Source of the DNA: Sweltsa coloradensis
Taxonomy: Eukaryota; Arthropoda; Insecta; Plecoptera; Chloroperlidae
NCBI GenBank assembly: GCA_024449915.1
Contig: JAMZAV010006963.1
Location: forward strand, 29,103-93,102
Direction of reading: 5' to 3'
DNA: 64,000 nucleotides
Below, one piece after another: positions 1 to 12,318 of this stretch. The position numbers were made by a program, and so were the translations under genes. The notes beneath the pieces are model-generated. The model searched no databases. It worked only from the letters and a program-made list of their open reading frames with translations, and was not told where the DNA came from. The stretch's first letter is position 1. Each line of letters begins with the position of its first letter.

Positions 1-9
1 CAATGACAA

Positions 10-183
10 TGGACATGATATGGACATTGATGGGGAAAAATGGCTTAGATATGAATGCTGAAGGGAAGTATGTTCTTTCCCCTAAATTGAATGTGAATTC
101 CAAGAACGCAAGGCAATCTCGGCCTACTGGCAAGGTACAAGATGTGCCTATTGGCAATGTACAAGATGTGTCTATGGACAATA
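10..183. repeat. Direct repeat, copy 1 (partner at 3232-3414)
   Basis: This stretch is repeated at 3232-3414 in the same orientation with scattered one-base indels. Both copies end in a rolling-circle element 3' terminus (CTAGGAAAA...) at the same relative position, so the element was present before the duplication. A 65-codon open frame runs through copy 1 but is broken in copy 2, so I do not call a gene. Confidence 0.75.
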
Positions 184-265
184 CTAGGAAAAACGCTTAA
201 GTCCCGCCGCGTTGTTTGGATGAGCGTATAGTGCATTGAGATGCCATGTGTTACGCGGGTTTCTG
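184..265 (-). mobile_element. Helentron-like family A, 3'-end fragment
   Basis: It reads CTAGGAAAAACGCTTAAG, then the GCCGCG hairpin arm, then TTGGATGAGCG, which is the reverse complement of the family 3' end. Similarity stops near 265, so only the terminal ~80 bp remains. Confidence 0.7.
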
Positions 266-982
266 TTTGGGATTGTGTAAGGTAAGGGCTGAATCTTGGA
301 TTCAGTCCAAAATACACTAGATACCTTGCAGCTGCTCCTGTCCAGATGACTATGAAGTTTTTTTTAATAAAGTTCAAAGGCTGTGGAATCAAAAGTGTTG
401 TCAACCATTTTGTTATTTCTGGCATGCCTAAACATTATAAACTCCCGTACTTGAATTTTGAAGGTTTGTTTACAAGATTGTTAGTTTGGCCTAGGCTCAT
501 AAATCATTGAGACAGTGTTTTTCATTTTGCTTGTTGGTGAGTAAAACCATAACATTAATGGCTACTGCTTATCCAAGGCAATTATCATATGGGTTGTGTA
601 TCCTATAACAAACAAACCTGGGGTAAAACCTAGGCTATTTTGGCATCATGCCAGCCTAGGCCTAGGCGGCAATCTATTTATTTACTAATTTGCACACATT
701 CTGTAAACGACAACACTAGATAAAAATTGCAATGAATATATTGCAATGAAGCCCAGTGGGCCATCCCATCACCCTGTCCCATTCCAGGCAAGAGTCGCCT
801 ACTAGTACATTGCATTTACCTACTAGGCCTACAAGGTAACTAGGTATATCTTAGCATTGAGCCCTGTTCTGGCCCGGGATAATTCCTTTGGTGACGATCG
901 TGTGAGGCGAGAAGAAGCAAATTCCATCTCGCAAACACTAGATAGTAAGAAGGGAAGTACCCTACATGCACCCTCAGCTAGG
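266..982. other. Unassigned AT-rich sequence
   Basis: I see no recognisable gene, RNA or repeat apart from short 'cctaggc' and 'taggcctac' words that recur throughout the window. Confidence 0.5.
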
Positions 983-2350
983 ATATGACCTCCTCAGTCG
1001 TCGTCCTGGACCCAGCCCCCTACTCCCTGATGACCTTCTCGGTCGTCGTTCCTGTACCCACCCTTACTCCTGCTGACCTCCTCGGTCGTCATCCTGGACC
1101 CGCCCCCTACTCCTGATGACCTCCTCGGGTCGTCGTCCTGGACCCGCCCCCTACTCCCTTATGACCTCCCTCGGTCGTCGTCCCTGGAACCCGCCCCCTC
1201 TCCGTGATGACCTCCCTCCGTCGTCCGTCCTGGACCCCGCCAACTACTCCTATGCCTCCTAGGAGTCGTCGTCCCTGGACCCGCCCCCCTACTCCTGATG
1301 ACCTCCTTCGGTCGTCGTCCATGGACCCGCCCCCTACTCCTGAAGGACCTCCTCGGTCGTCGTCCTGGACCAGCCCCCTACTCCAGAATGGACCTCCTCG
1401 GTCGTCTCCTGTACCCCCGCCTTAACTCCTGATGACCTCCTCTCGTCGTCCTAGACCCCCCGTTACTGCTGATGCCTCCTCGGGTCGTCGACCTGGACCC
1501 GCCACCGCCCCCTACTCCTGATGACCTCCTCGTCGTCGTCCCTGGCCCCGCCCCCTCTCCTGATGACTCACCTCTGTCGTCGTCCTGGACCCGGCACCTA
1601 CTCCTGATGACCCTCGCTCTGTCTTTTTTTCACATGGATCCCCGCCCCTACTCCTGATGACCTCGCTCGGTCGCGTCCTGTACCCGAACCCTACTCCTGA
1701 TGAACGCTCCTCTGTGCTGGTCGTCCTGGACCCGCCCCCTACTTCTGATAACTCCTCGGTTCGTCGTCCTGGACCCGCCCACTACTCCTGATTTACCTCC
1801 TAGTCGTCGTCCTGGACCCGCCCCTACTTCTGACTGCGACTCCTCTGTGTCGGCGTCCTGGTACCCACCCGCTGCTAGCACTTGATGAACTGCCGTGGGG
1901 AGGCTCGGTCGTCCGTCCTGGACCCTCCCGCCCCCTACTCCTGATAACCTTACCTCGTCGTCGTCCTGGACCCGCCCACTACTCCTGAGACCTCCTAGGT
2001 CGTCGTCCTGACCCGCCCCCTCAACTGATGACCTCTTCGGTCGTCGTCCAGACCCGCCCCCCCTACACTTTATGACCTCCTCGGTCGTCGTCCTGGACCC
2101 GCCCCCTACTTCCTGATGACCTCCTCAGTCGTCCGACCTGGAACCCCCCCTACTCTGGTGACCATCCTCGGTCGCGTCCTGGACCAACCCCTACACCTGA
2201 TGACCTATTCGGTCGTCGGTCCTGGACCAGCCGCCCCTCCTTATTGATGACCTCCAACCTAGGTCGTCGTCCTGGACCCGCCCCCTACCCTGTGCCTCCG
2301 CCTCGTTCGTCGTCCGGACCCGCCCCCTACTCCCTGATGACCTCCTCGAC
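983..2350. repeat. GC-rich minisatellite, ~43-bp unit
   Basis: About 32 head-to-tail units of roughly 42-43 bp, of the form CTCCTGATGACCTCCTCGGT followed by CGTCGTCCTGGACCCGCC and CCCTA. The array is far more GC-rich than its AT-rich surroundings. Units differ mostly by one-base indels. The unit length is not a multiple of three, and every open frame through it is short and repetitive, so it is non-coding satellite DNA. Confidence 0.93.
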
Positions 2351-3231
2351 GACGATGATTTTCATCCTCCAGGTTGCCTTTGAAATCGTTTTGAATTGAC
2401 ATTGATTGAGAAAAGACGTTCAACAATCAATAATAAATAATAAATAAGTCAATCGCTAAAAATAATACAATCGTATTTAGAATCTACCTTACTCATTCCC
2501 TATACAAACCGTGCAAACAAAAAAACAGTTGATTGTCGTGGTGTGATTGGTGGTGGTGGTGTGGGGTGGGGGGGGTGGCGCAACAGCGCTTCGTGACTGG
2601 TTCTGTCGCCGACTCCACTGCCTTGAGTTCACGGATCGATACACGTTGACCACTCCCTCATCGAGACTTGTGGCGTACGTAAACTATCCCCTGTATATTC
2701 TTCACGTTGGGTGGGCTGGATCTTCGGATCCTTAAAGGACACACCAAAGGAGCGGTCCGGAACAAAACTGGATTCTAGTCGGACTCCTAGCTCAGAACAT
2801 ACCTTTACCGTGGTCGTGAAGTCCATCTACAATGATTGTCATGATGTGTACATTCAAGTGCCCTTTATTGTAATATTGACATGAGTATTTTGCTAAATTG
2901 TACTGAGTGCGAGATACCTTAAATTGGTTGTCTCGTGTGGGGGACCACTTGAAACATCCCGGTCTTGACCGAATGGAAAATTCCTTGTGACTGGCTATGG
3001 AATAAAACTGGGCCTAGAGGTCCGACTCAAGCAATTGGCAACCGTTAGCCTCCATCTGCTACTTTACTATGTTTTAAGGTCTATGAGTGCGCCTATGAAC
3101 TCTTACAATGCTGCCCTTATCGGTAATTCCCTTGCTCTGGCACCGATTGACCGATTATTTCAAGTTCTCGTGGGTCCAACTAATGAACATTTTTAAAACC
3201 AAAAACTTTTTATATAAATGATGACGACAAC
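2351..3231. other. Unassigned sequence between minisatellite and repeat copy 2
   Basis: It contains a G-rich GGT/GTGG run at about 2537-2580. There are short open frames on both strands, but I recognise no domain and no convincing splice pair. Confidence 0.45.
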
Positions 3232-3414
3232 AGCAATTACAAATGACATGATATGGGACATTGGTGGTAAAAATGGCTTAGATTAATGAATGCTGAAGGA
3301 AGTAGTTTCTTTCCCCTAAATTGAATGTGAATTCAAAACGCAAAGCAATCTTCGGCTACTGGCAAGGTAAAGTGTGCCTATTGGCAATGTTACAAGATGT
3401 GTCTATGGACAATA
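3232..3414. repeat. Direct repeat, copy 2 (partner at 10-183)
   Basis: Second copy of the ~180-bp repeat at the window start. It is directly followed by a complete family A rolling-circle element. Confidence 0.75.
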
Positions 3415-4175
3415 CTAGGAAAAACGCTTAGTCCCGCGCGTTGTTTGGATGAGCGTATTGGTGCATTGAGATGCCATGTGGTTTACGCGATTTTCCTGTT
3501 GTTCTGGAAAAACATTACTAAGTCGAAAGATTTTTTTTAATTAACTTAAATTATATAAAAAATTAACTTAATTTTTATAATTAAATTAAAAAGAAAAAAA
3601 TCTAAAATTGCAATTGCATAACGAAGTAATTTATTGTTGCGCTCAATTAACACAATATTATTAATTCATGAAAGTTAAGGTTCTTAAAAAATTCATTACC
3701 ATAGTGATAAAGCATGTAGTTGTTAAAGTCAAAGATTTTTTTTAAAAAGAAGAAAAACATAAATTTTGATTTTCATGAGAATAATTTTTCGGGGGGGGGG
3801 GGGGGGGGGGGGGAAAATTAACGCTCAAATTTCACACGAATATCTTATTCATACAATTAGGTTCTGTGAAAAAATCATCACAATCGGATAAAGCCATGTA
3901 AGGTGTTATAAGTCAGACTGTTTTAAATCGAAAAAAATCGTAAAAATTGCGTTTTTTTGTGAAAAAATTTCCGATTTGCGCTCAAAAACGTGGCAGTTCC
4001 TAAGGTTCAGAGATTTCAGAAGGTCTCCAGAAAATTTTCATTGCAATCAGAGTATCGGTTTAGCCGGATCGGGGTTTAACAAACACACAAAAATACCAGG
4101 GGAGAAAGAAGAAAAAAAAAACATTCCGTAGTTTTTCTCCATGTAGTGAATGGAATCTTTCGCTTCGCTCATCCA
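3415..4175 (-). mobile_element. Helentron-like non-autonomous element, family A
   Basis: On the minus strand it starts TTGGATGAGCGAAGCG (right end, ~4175) and ends with the hairpin plus CTAG (left end, 3415). It is flanked by T on both sides and has no target duplication. The middle has the family's ~155-bp subrepeats (AAGGTTCTGTGAAAAAATCA and ATTGCGCTCAAA words). A run of 23 G's lies at 3791-3813. No protein is encoded. Confidence 0.75.
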
Positions 4176-4559
4176 AAAAAGGATCTAATGCTCAGGCAAA
4201 GCTATTTTAGTAACTTTTGATACAATGCTCAAATGATTACATGTTGGAAAAGAAGGCAATTAAAAATCTCGTAGTACCACAACTAGAATGAGTAAAGAGG
4301 GCATACAAGAATGGTTAACCCTAGTTGACGAAATTGAAACAATAATTGTAAATGCGATTAGCATGAGATACAAAGCTTAAAGCTACTGAGCTTGTTTACT
4401 GAAGTCAGCATGACAAGATGGAATGTCAGATAGCTCGATTACGAAGCTGAAAATATGAAAATTTCAGAAAACAACTCAAGATTGAACTTCATGCATGAAA
4501 GTTAAATCTTTTAATCTTTGAATAAAGACCTTGAAAAGACCAGTAAAACTTCTTATACT

Positions 4560-5392
4560 GAAGCAAAAGATATTATGAGACTTCAGTTGAATTGGCTAAA
4601 GGGTACTGTAAGCAGCCGAAAATACTAGCATAACTTACTGCTCGTACTGTTGCCAAGAAAAAAATGGCTGTCATCAGGCCGTGGTTGTTACACCAAAAGC
4701 CAGTTACAAAAGACTCAGACTCAGTATAAATGCTTGTATCTTTCTGCACTAGACGCATCTAAAAACAGCAGAAGATTTAAATTGCTATCAACAGAAGCAA
4801 TTAAACAGCTTTAAGAAATCTAAAATTCACAATTGAGACCCACAAGAAAATAATGGAGTCAGAATTGAATTTTCCTCTGAAAAGGAATTGATATCATCAA
4901 AACATGTGAAGGCTTAAAAGAACTTGGATTAAAAGTTGACATCCTCAGAACTATTTACCTCGTGTAATAGTTTATGATACGATAAGGATTTACAGATGAT
5001 GAATTCTTGGAAGATTATTCACACGGAATATTCCAACGTTCCTGTGACTCTCTTGACACTTTTTAAAAAATTGCTTTGTATTAAATTTATAACCTCTAAT
5101 AGAGTGAATCCTAAGGGGAAAATGTTATACTCGAAATGAAATCATGTTATTTACCATGAATTATGACTTCTGGTAGAGTCTTCGCATTAATGGGAGCTAA
5201 TAAAGGTGTGTCTACTTTCTTGCAAGTAACAAAATGCAACAAGTGTCTTGGTTTCGGACATATTAGGAAGCTCAAAATGTACCATAGAGTACCCAACTTG
5301 CTCTCACTGTGGACGTGTAGGTCATTTCGTAAAATTGTCCAAATTATGACAGTTGAACCCTACTGCCTCTAACTGTAGGGGGGCACAATGGT
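4560..5392 (+). pseudogene. LINE ORF1 (gag-like) remnant with CCHC zinc knuckles
   Basis: A frame-shifted translation gives a segment near 4850-5030 containing PRVIVYD followed by an acidic stretch, as in the domain before the zinc knuckles of R1/I/Jockey ORF1 proteins. About 60 codons downstream it gives CNKCLGFGH and CSHCGRVGHF, two C-X2-C-X4-H-X4-C knuckles. Such proteins bind LINE RNA as a particle. The two knuckles lie in different frames because of an indel near 5270. The start codon is not identifiable. It is expected to be non-functional unless the indels are sequencing errors. Confidence 0.72.
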
Positions 5393-5479
5393 GCCTAGTT
5401 CACAATTATAATTATCCTCATTTTATTGCTTATTCTACGCCAAGTAGAATTGTTAAGATCTAGAATTGTATTATGGCCA

Positions 5480-8400
5480 TAGATGTAGATCACACTACCT
5501 CAAATAGTCCGCAACAAAAACACTCGCGTGCTCGAATTGTCCTCACCTCACTTAAAATTTTTATGGATAATGAAGATGTTGGCATTGGCTCTTATAACAA
5601 GACCTCTGCTATGAAGGCAAAGTTGAAAGGATATGGGATATCCATGTAGAACTCTCTCAAAAATATTGTCTAACAAGACAGCTATTATAGCTATTATTGT
5701 TCGTAATAGAAAACATTGATGTGATAAGAATTAATTCTCACTGCACTCTACATTCTACATGCGCAATTATAAGGAAGTTTTGGGTGAAGTAATGTTCTAA
5801 TCATCAATTTATTGTCAACCTTAAATGGGATTTTCCCAAGAATTGTACAAATTATCCGTAATATTGCTGATGAGTCAAAACATGCCTTTAATTATGGCAT
5901 TGATTCCAATACCTCTTCTCCTAGATGGTTTGGAAAAACATCTCAGCATATGGTAAATTACTGGAAGACTTATAGTTCTCATGATCTCATCTTACTCAAT
6001 GAGCAATCTAATTGCTATACATTTTCTACCAAAAATGGTGAATCAAACATTGATATAACTCTTTGCAACATTTATTTTCCTCTTTATGGTGTCCGGGCAG
6101 TTCTCCTGAGGCTCATCCAGTTACTCATACTCTAATTGTTTCACTTATGGAGTATGTGACCAACCCCAATATTGAATACAAGAATATGCAAAAATTGGAA
6201 ACGATATTCCATTAAATCTGCCTAAATGGGATGTTTTTGTTGACTCCATACCAATCCCTGGTTCTAAAAGCTCGTTTTTCGAAACAACCTCAAATATTTA
6301 CTCCTGATACAATGGCAATTCAAATAACTGACAACTCTCTTACAGCAAGTAAACTATCTATGAAAAAGTGTACAAAATGCCTAAAACTGTACGATGGTGG
6401 ACTCCTAATCTATCAAATTCCTCGAAAGGAGTATTCTCGTATGAAAAGAATGCCAAAAGTACAAACCGTAAAGCATGGTACAGATGACACTTTCTAAATA
6501 TGAAATGTGAGGAAACTTTCTTCTTGAGAAATGCATACAAACGTGCTATTCATCAAGCTAAATCAAACAAATCTTGGAAAGAATTATTACAAACTTCAAA
6601 GTCTGATCCTTGGGGATAAGTTTATAAAATTTGCAAGAGGACGGTTGAGGGGTGATTGAAATATCTATCAACACCATTAACAACCAGATGGTACAGATCA
6701 ATTACATGGAAAGATTCGATGAATGCTTTAACTTAATGTAATGTTTCCATTGGAATAACTGAAAAATGAAACTCAACTCAAAAGTACCAGTTCGATATGA
6801 AAATTATTATATACTGGTACTGGAACATGACCTCATTCACATATGGTGACTTATACCTGGCTGATGAAAGGTGAAGAAAGGCAAGTCTCCTGGACTAGAC
6901 CGTATTGGATGAGGATGATTTTATGTGCTGGGATGTAAGGCCCGTAATATTTCCTCTGTATGTACAATAATGTCTTAGTGGATGGTATTTTTTTCCCGCC
7001 GCCATGGAAGTAATGGGAATGTAAAAATACTTTGTAAAGGTGAGGAACAGGGCTCCAAACCTAACGGGTAGCTTCCGTCCGATTACTCTTTTGCCGACTT
7101 TAGGCAAAGTTTTTGAAAGACTCTTGACTAACAGAATATTACCAATTTATAATAACAGCAATCTAAATTCTGAACAGCAATATGGCTTTAAAGTTGGGTA
7201 AATCAACTGAAGATGCAATACAAAGGTATTGGAGCATTGTCAATACTCGAGGGCAAATCTGTTTAGCTATATTTATTGACATTTGCTGGTGCATTTGAAT
7301 GTATGGTGGCCAAGTAGTGTACTAGGAGATTTGAAGATGCTTGAATGCACAACTGAATGTTATAAAGTTTTCCCAAAGTTATTCTTTGAAAGGAAAGTAA
7401 CTAATCATGTCTGGCTTTAATGAAATTATTAAACTGTACCAGAGGATGTCCTCAGGGTCTGTACTTGCCCCATTTGCATGGAATATGGTTTTCGATGAGG
7501 ATAACTAATGCAACAATTCCTGGTACCTATAATATCGCTTATGCAGATGACAAGATAATTCGTCATAAAGCTGATAACAGAATAGAGCTTGAGCAAAGGC
7601 CAATGCTTGTCCTTAGAACTGGTAATGCATGAATGAAATTCACAAAATGTCTTTTCTACATCAAAAACCAAAATAATGCTACTTTACAGGGAAAATTCTA
7701 GACCAGACACCCTAGTGTGAATTAAAATGGACAAACACTAACATATGTTTCTGAATACATATATTTGGGTAAATGTAAGATCATACTCTATATTTTACCA
7801 ACATTAACATATACGTCAAAACTGACAAATGTTTTGTGCTATGATAGCTCCTATATCTTCTAAAGAATGGTTTGACACCTACCACCCTTCAATATTGTAT
7901 ACTGTGTCGCTATTTTCCCATAATAGCCTAATATGCTTCATCAACTGATTCACAAGGTAGACAAGGTTGCAATCAAACAACAATTATTAAGGACTCAATC
8001 GTTCCTGTTGTTATCACTATCAACAAAAAAAAAAAAAAGGCAGCAGAACTGCTCTCCTCCTGAAGCATTACAGTTTCTAGCAGGCTCACCCTCCATTGCA
8101 TATTTGGCAAGTATGCCCAAGAGGATTGATGCACTTCATAAAGCCATGATTAACAAAAGACTGTTCATGGCATTACCAATAATATTACAAACTTGCATGG
8201 TAAGGATACAGAAAATCCTTCCATAAAGAATGAGAAGTCTCGAATACTTATAGATCTCTGATCAATGGCAAATTGGAATGGACAAATAGTACCAAAGGGC
8301 GGATACAGGTTTTGATTTGTGCCTGAAATATTAACAGATGACACGACCTGGTTCTATGCAATAGAGCACAACGTCATACTTCATAACGGGACATGGGACC

Positions 8401-8500
8401 AATCAAAAGTAATTTATTGCGGCTCGGAATAGAAGATGAAGAACTATGTACTTGTGGTGATGTTGAACAATGAAACCATTCTTACATAATAGTCCTTCAG
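5480..8500 (+). pseudogene. LINE ORF2 remnant: endonuclease and reverse transcriptase
   Basis: The endonuclease part is clearest at 5812-6135, where the pattern DLILLNEQ ... TFSTKNGESNIDITL is the conserved end of APE-like LINE endonucleases. The RT begins near 7060 with SFRPITLLPTLGKVFER. At ~7435 it has CTRGCPQGS then LAPFAWNMVF, and at ~7537 IAYADDKII, the catalytic YADD box. Near 8420 it has a Cys-rich EELCTCGDVE segment, typical of the C-terminal region. The protein would nick target DNA and copy the RNA at the site. At least ten frameshifts or stops separate these blocks. Confidence 0.8.
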
Positions 8501-10015
8501 TATGATATTTAAGAGATGATTGATTTATTCTTCTGGTAACAGAATATATATATATATAGTATATATATATTCTCAAAGATATTGTATCTACAAGAAAAAG
8601 CTTTTCAAGCTTTTACCTATACTTTCGCTAACCAAAGTTTGGACAAAGACGTATTAAAGTATTACAATGCTCCTACTCTGCATTGTATTGATGAAGATTG
8701 ATATTCTGGATGGATATCTTGTGACTGTAAACAGAATACATCACAAAGGACACATTGATCTAGTGGGGGGGAAAGAAGAGTATCACATATCTATAACTCT
8801 GCAGAGTTCAAAGCAATTAACAAGGAATTTACATTGAAAGAATTCATCAAGATTCAAACTGAGCAAAGTGAGGGTAATGCTGTTTTTCAAATAAATTATT
8901 CCTGCAGTGTCACATTCCTTCTGCATGTTATTATATATTACTAACCATTTGTATGAACTAACACATACTGCAAATACCATGTCTACAAATTAAATTGTCT
9001 CTTGGGAAACTGTCACTACCACTATTTATTCATTAGCATATAGAAGAATAGTACTATCATCAGAGAATGGTATATGTAACTTGAAACTCACTGCTTCAAG
9101 CCAGATACCGGGGAAGAGCATAATATATTCTTTCGTCTTGATATGTACTTGAAAGAAATTCAAGAGATTCCAATGCCAATATGATGCTATACAGTCTTCC
9201 CCCATCTAGGTATATGTACTGCCACTACAAAGCGGTAAACTTACCTTAGCAGTCCTTACGATGTCTAGTACTTTCACTTAATTGTGAATGTTTCTGGCAT
9301 TCCAGGGACAGTGTAGTAGAGGTATCTCGAAAGAGGCCTCGCCGGTGACTTGTCCAACGTGGGCAGGGTAACTCTGCGACAACAAGTACTGAGGGAAGTG
9401 TAAAGCCCCCATCACATGTTTTGATAGTTACACTTGTTGATGACACTTCATTGGAGTTGGACTCTCGGGGTAGTGGTTTTATTATTGGCGATTATGATGT
9501 AAGAGGATGACCGGTAGGGTTACAGGTAACGCAAGAAAAAGATTTTCATTAATCTTTATTGTCTATACGAGGTTCTACTCACGTCCCCTCGTCAGGGTTT
9601 ATGAGCTTTTGAAGAGTTAAAAGTTCTCATTAGTTTTCATAACCCAATTAGGGGTGAAGAAAATGAAGATATATGGCTTTGCCTAGGAATCTTCCACCAC
9701 TTAAAATCTAATCTAATCTATATATATATATATAATCCCCTGTTATTTAGGGGACGAACATTTTTTAACCTGCAAAGATCAATGGTTAGCTCGAACTAGT
9801 GGAAGGGGGTTATGTGGTAGCCTATATTTAGTGCCTGTGTCATCCAAAATAATTTTTTGATTTAGGGCCTATGCTCCTTTCCTGGTAAGTACATGAAGGT
9901 GTATTGAAAAAAATAAAAATAAGAAAAAGATCTCAACATCTATAGGCAAGGTAAGATTTTAATACCCCCCGCACAGGTAACGCCCTTGCCAGGGACCCAC
10001 TAATTAATGTTACAG
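8501..10015. other. Unassigned sequence upstream of the Elongin-C-like exons
   Basis: Mostly AT-rich with TA microsatellites at ~8547-8570 and ~9718-9733. A GC-richer island at ~9294-9361 follows a TTCTGGCATTCCAG acceptor-like signal and is open in one frame. It could be an upstream or untranslated exon, but nothing confirms this. Confidence 0.4.
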
Positions 10016-10092
10016 GTGGAAGCAGACCAGCAGAGATGTCTGATGAGGATATTCACTTCCCGGATCCTCGAGGGGGCGGCATCCCGCATCAG
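10016..10092 (+). CDS. Candidate first coding exon of the Elongin-C-like gene
   Basis: A 77-nt GC-rich island stands out from AT-rich flanks. It is preceded by an acceptor (TTAATGTTACAG) and followed by a strong donor (CAG|GTACGT). In one frame it is open throughout and contains an ATG at 10036, giving MSDEDIHFPDPRGGGIPHQ to the donor, in phase 0. The next candidate exon (18419) starts in phase 0, as does the first recognisable Elongin-C exon (21030), so the three can be joined without breaking frame. I do not recognise this N-terminal sequence, and typical Elongin C has only about ten residues before the YGGCEG region. It could belong to another gene. Confidence 0.4.
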
Positions 10093-10397
10093 GTACGTGT
10101 CACGATCAAGTTTAACGCATCCAATACAATACTAAGGTTAAGTCCCTATACTCGGACCTACTTAAAAATGTAAACTTTGACATCCCTACAAGAATTACAA
10201 GAAATGTAATTCCTTTGAAATTCCATTGAGCTCGTAATGATGTTTTTTTTAATTTTCACTAATTTCCCGCATTCAAGAAACATACAACAAATTGATTGAT
10301 TTTATTTACTACAAATTAGAAATTAAAAAAGTCCGCCCCGACCGGCATTTGAACCCGAAATTTCTTGAAATTAATTAATGAATTTCTGAATTGTAGT

Positions 10398-11130
10398 TGG
10401 ATGAGCGAAGCAAAGATTCCATTCTACTACATTGGAGAAAAAAATCCGGAATGTTTTTTTTTCTTTTTGTATTTTTGTCTGTTTGTCCACACGAGATTCC
10501 GTGCCAAACCGATACTCCGATGCGTGAAATTTTTATGGAGGCCTTCGAAATCTTTGACTTAGAACTGTCACGTTTTGAGGCAATCGATCGGAAACTTTTT
10601 CTCAAGAAAATCACAATTTTAACGAGTTTTTTTTTCGATTTTAAAAAAACTCTTCGACTTATAAAACCTACATGCTTTCGCCGATTTTAATGATTTTTGC
10701 ACAGAACCTTTGTATAATAAATTAAAATATTCTTGTAAAATTTTGAGCGCAATTAAAAAAATATTTATCATAAAAATCGAAATTTTACCGATATGTTATT
10801 CTTTTTTAACAATTCTTTGACTTATATCACCTACATGCTTTATCCGATTGAAATGATTTTGTTCGCAGAAACCTATTTATGAATTAATTATTATTGTTAT
10901 ACTTGAGCGCAATCGAGAAATTATTTCTTATAAAAATTTCAATTTTACGATTTTTTTAAAACAATTGCGATTAATAAAAAATAAAATAAAAAAAAAGTTA
11001 ATTTTTTATTTTATTTTATTATTTTATTATTTATAAACACAGAACAACAGAAAATTCGCATAACACATGCAAGCTCAATGCACCAATTACGCTCATCCAA
11101 CAACGCGGCGGGACTTAAGCGTTTTCCTAG
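10398..11130 (+). mobile_element. Helentron-like element, family A
   Basis: The 5' end is TGGATGAGCGAAGC preceded by T. The 3' end is CGCTCATCCAACAACGCGG then GACTTAAGCGTTTTCCTAG, followed by T. Near the 5' end is the block shared by families A and B (CCTTCGAAATCT...AACTTAGAACTG). Two to three subrepeats with TTATCCGAT follow. Short open frames near 10365-10690 come from this shared DNA block, not from a gene. Confidence 0.82.
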
Positions 11131-11329
11131 TAAATAAAAACAATTTCACCTACGGGAGTGTTTCCCGAGTAACCAAATCGAGAAATAAATTGATTGATAT
11201 TGATATCGTGATAAAATTTGATTTACAACTATTGTTTTAATGTAAACGTTTGTGCAAATTTATAAGATTGCGAAAATGTAGGAGGGTACATAAGGCATTT
11301 CTTTCAGATCTCATTACTTTTGTTTGTGT

Positions 11330-11660
11330 GAGGTTTGTCTGTATTTTTACACGTTTTTTATCTGTGGGATCTCATTACTTTTTCAAGTTCCATTGCAAAA
11401 TTATTTGTTAAAATATGATAATTTTATCAAAGTCGGTTTAATTGCTATGGTATTACCAATTAACAATAGAATGTAAAATATCTAGTGGTCCAAAGACTTG
11501 CTTTTTGTAAACAATGTAGGTAATCATTGTCAAGTAACTATAGTTACTTGTTGATTGTATGCTTGTAAATGGCTTATATTAAAACCTTTATTTAAAAGCC
11601 TTCCAGCAAACTTTTTCAGGGGGGGGGGGGGAAAATTTTATTTCAAAGGCACTACATCAC
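11330..11660 (-). mobile_element. Helentron-like family B fragment
   Basis: It resembles the 3' part of the family B copy at 33988-34774: words such as TCTAGTGGTCCAAAGACTTG, TTACTTGTTGATTGTA and AAAACCTTTATT occur in the same order. Similarity stops at ~11660, where the large hairpin element begins. A 12-G tract lies at ~11620. Confidence 0.55.
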
Positions 11661-12318
11661 TATATCCGTGGAACAAGCGTAAAAACATTCAATCCGGAAA
11701 CACAGCACCAAAATTTAGGAGCAGGTAAAGACGTATTTTAGAATGTTATTTTCCACGGGGGACCCCGCACGGTAGCAATAAGTCACCTGTCATGGCGTCC
11801 ACAAGATGGCCGCCAAAAGAATTCTTAAATTGCTGTAACTCAAGAAGTAATCATCAGATTTCGATAAACTAGGTTTTATTTAAATGGTTTTTAATGCTCT
11901 ACAAAATATGTTATTTGTAATTTTACCGTAAATACAATAGTTTTAATTATATGTATATATTTTTACAATGTATTGCAATTTTTGGTATATAGATAATAAT
12001 TTATACGTAGAATTCGCTAGATTGTCATAAAATTTTCAGACTATACTAAAATAACGCCAATAAATCCAAAATTGAAAGTCCCGAAACAAAATTCTTTGGT
12101 AACTTTTTGATTAATTAATTAATTAAATTGGGCTCAGATTAATCCCAATTAAAAGTTTCTTATTCACGTACCAAAGTCACGTATGTATCCACAAGAACAA
12201 ATATTACCACAGGAACCAAAAAATATTAAGTTTGCAAAAATTAATTCCAATCACTTTCCGACTAATTAACTAATTCAATAATTCAATTAATTCAAAATAA
12301 TGGGACAACAATCTCAAT

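Larger units (their letters stand above)
4200..8500 (+). mobile_element. Degenerate R1-like non-LTR retrotransposon (LINE)
   Basis: The ordered remains of a two-ORF LINE are visible: an ORF1 region with paired CCHC knuckles (~5230-5350), an APE-type endonuclease region (~5480-6135), a reverse transcriptase with an RGCPQGS-type motif and YADD (~7050-7700), and a C-terminal Cys-rich segment (~8420-8470). Many frameshifts and stops break it. The RGCPQGS and LAPFAWN arrangement is most like the R1/I group, but clade assignment needs a tree. The exact 5' and 3' ends and any target duplication were not located. A TA microsatellite at ~8547-8570 lies near the 3' end. Confidence 0.8.

Noticed and set aside
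1107..1881. Pro/Ser-rich frames on both strands
   Set aside because: They come from the 43-bp minisatellite, whose unit length is not divisible by three.
3791..3813. Poly-G run as a regulatory signal
   Set aside because: Runs of G occur at several unrelated places (11620, 47147, 55602). Homopolymer sequencing noise or slippage is more likely.
10365..10690. Frames with an FLSVC-type peptide that recur in many places (also 20485, 26975, 34557, 57000)
   Set aside because: They are the conserved DNA block of the Helentron-like elements. The frame differs between copies and there is no start-to-stop conservation.
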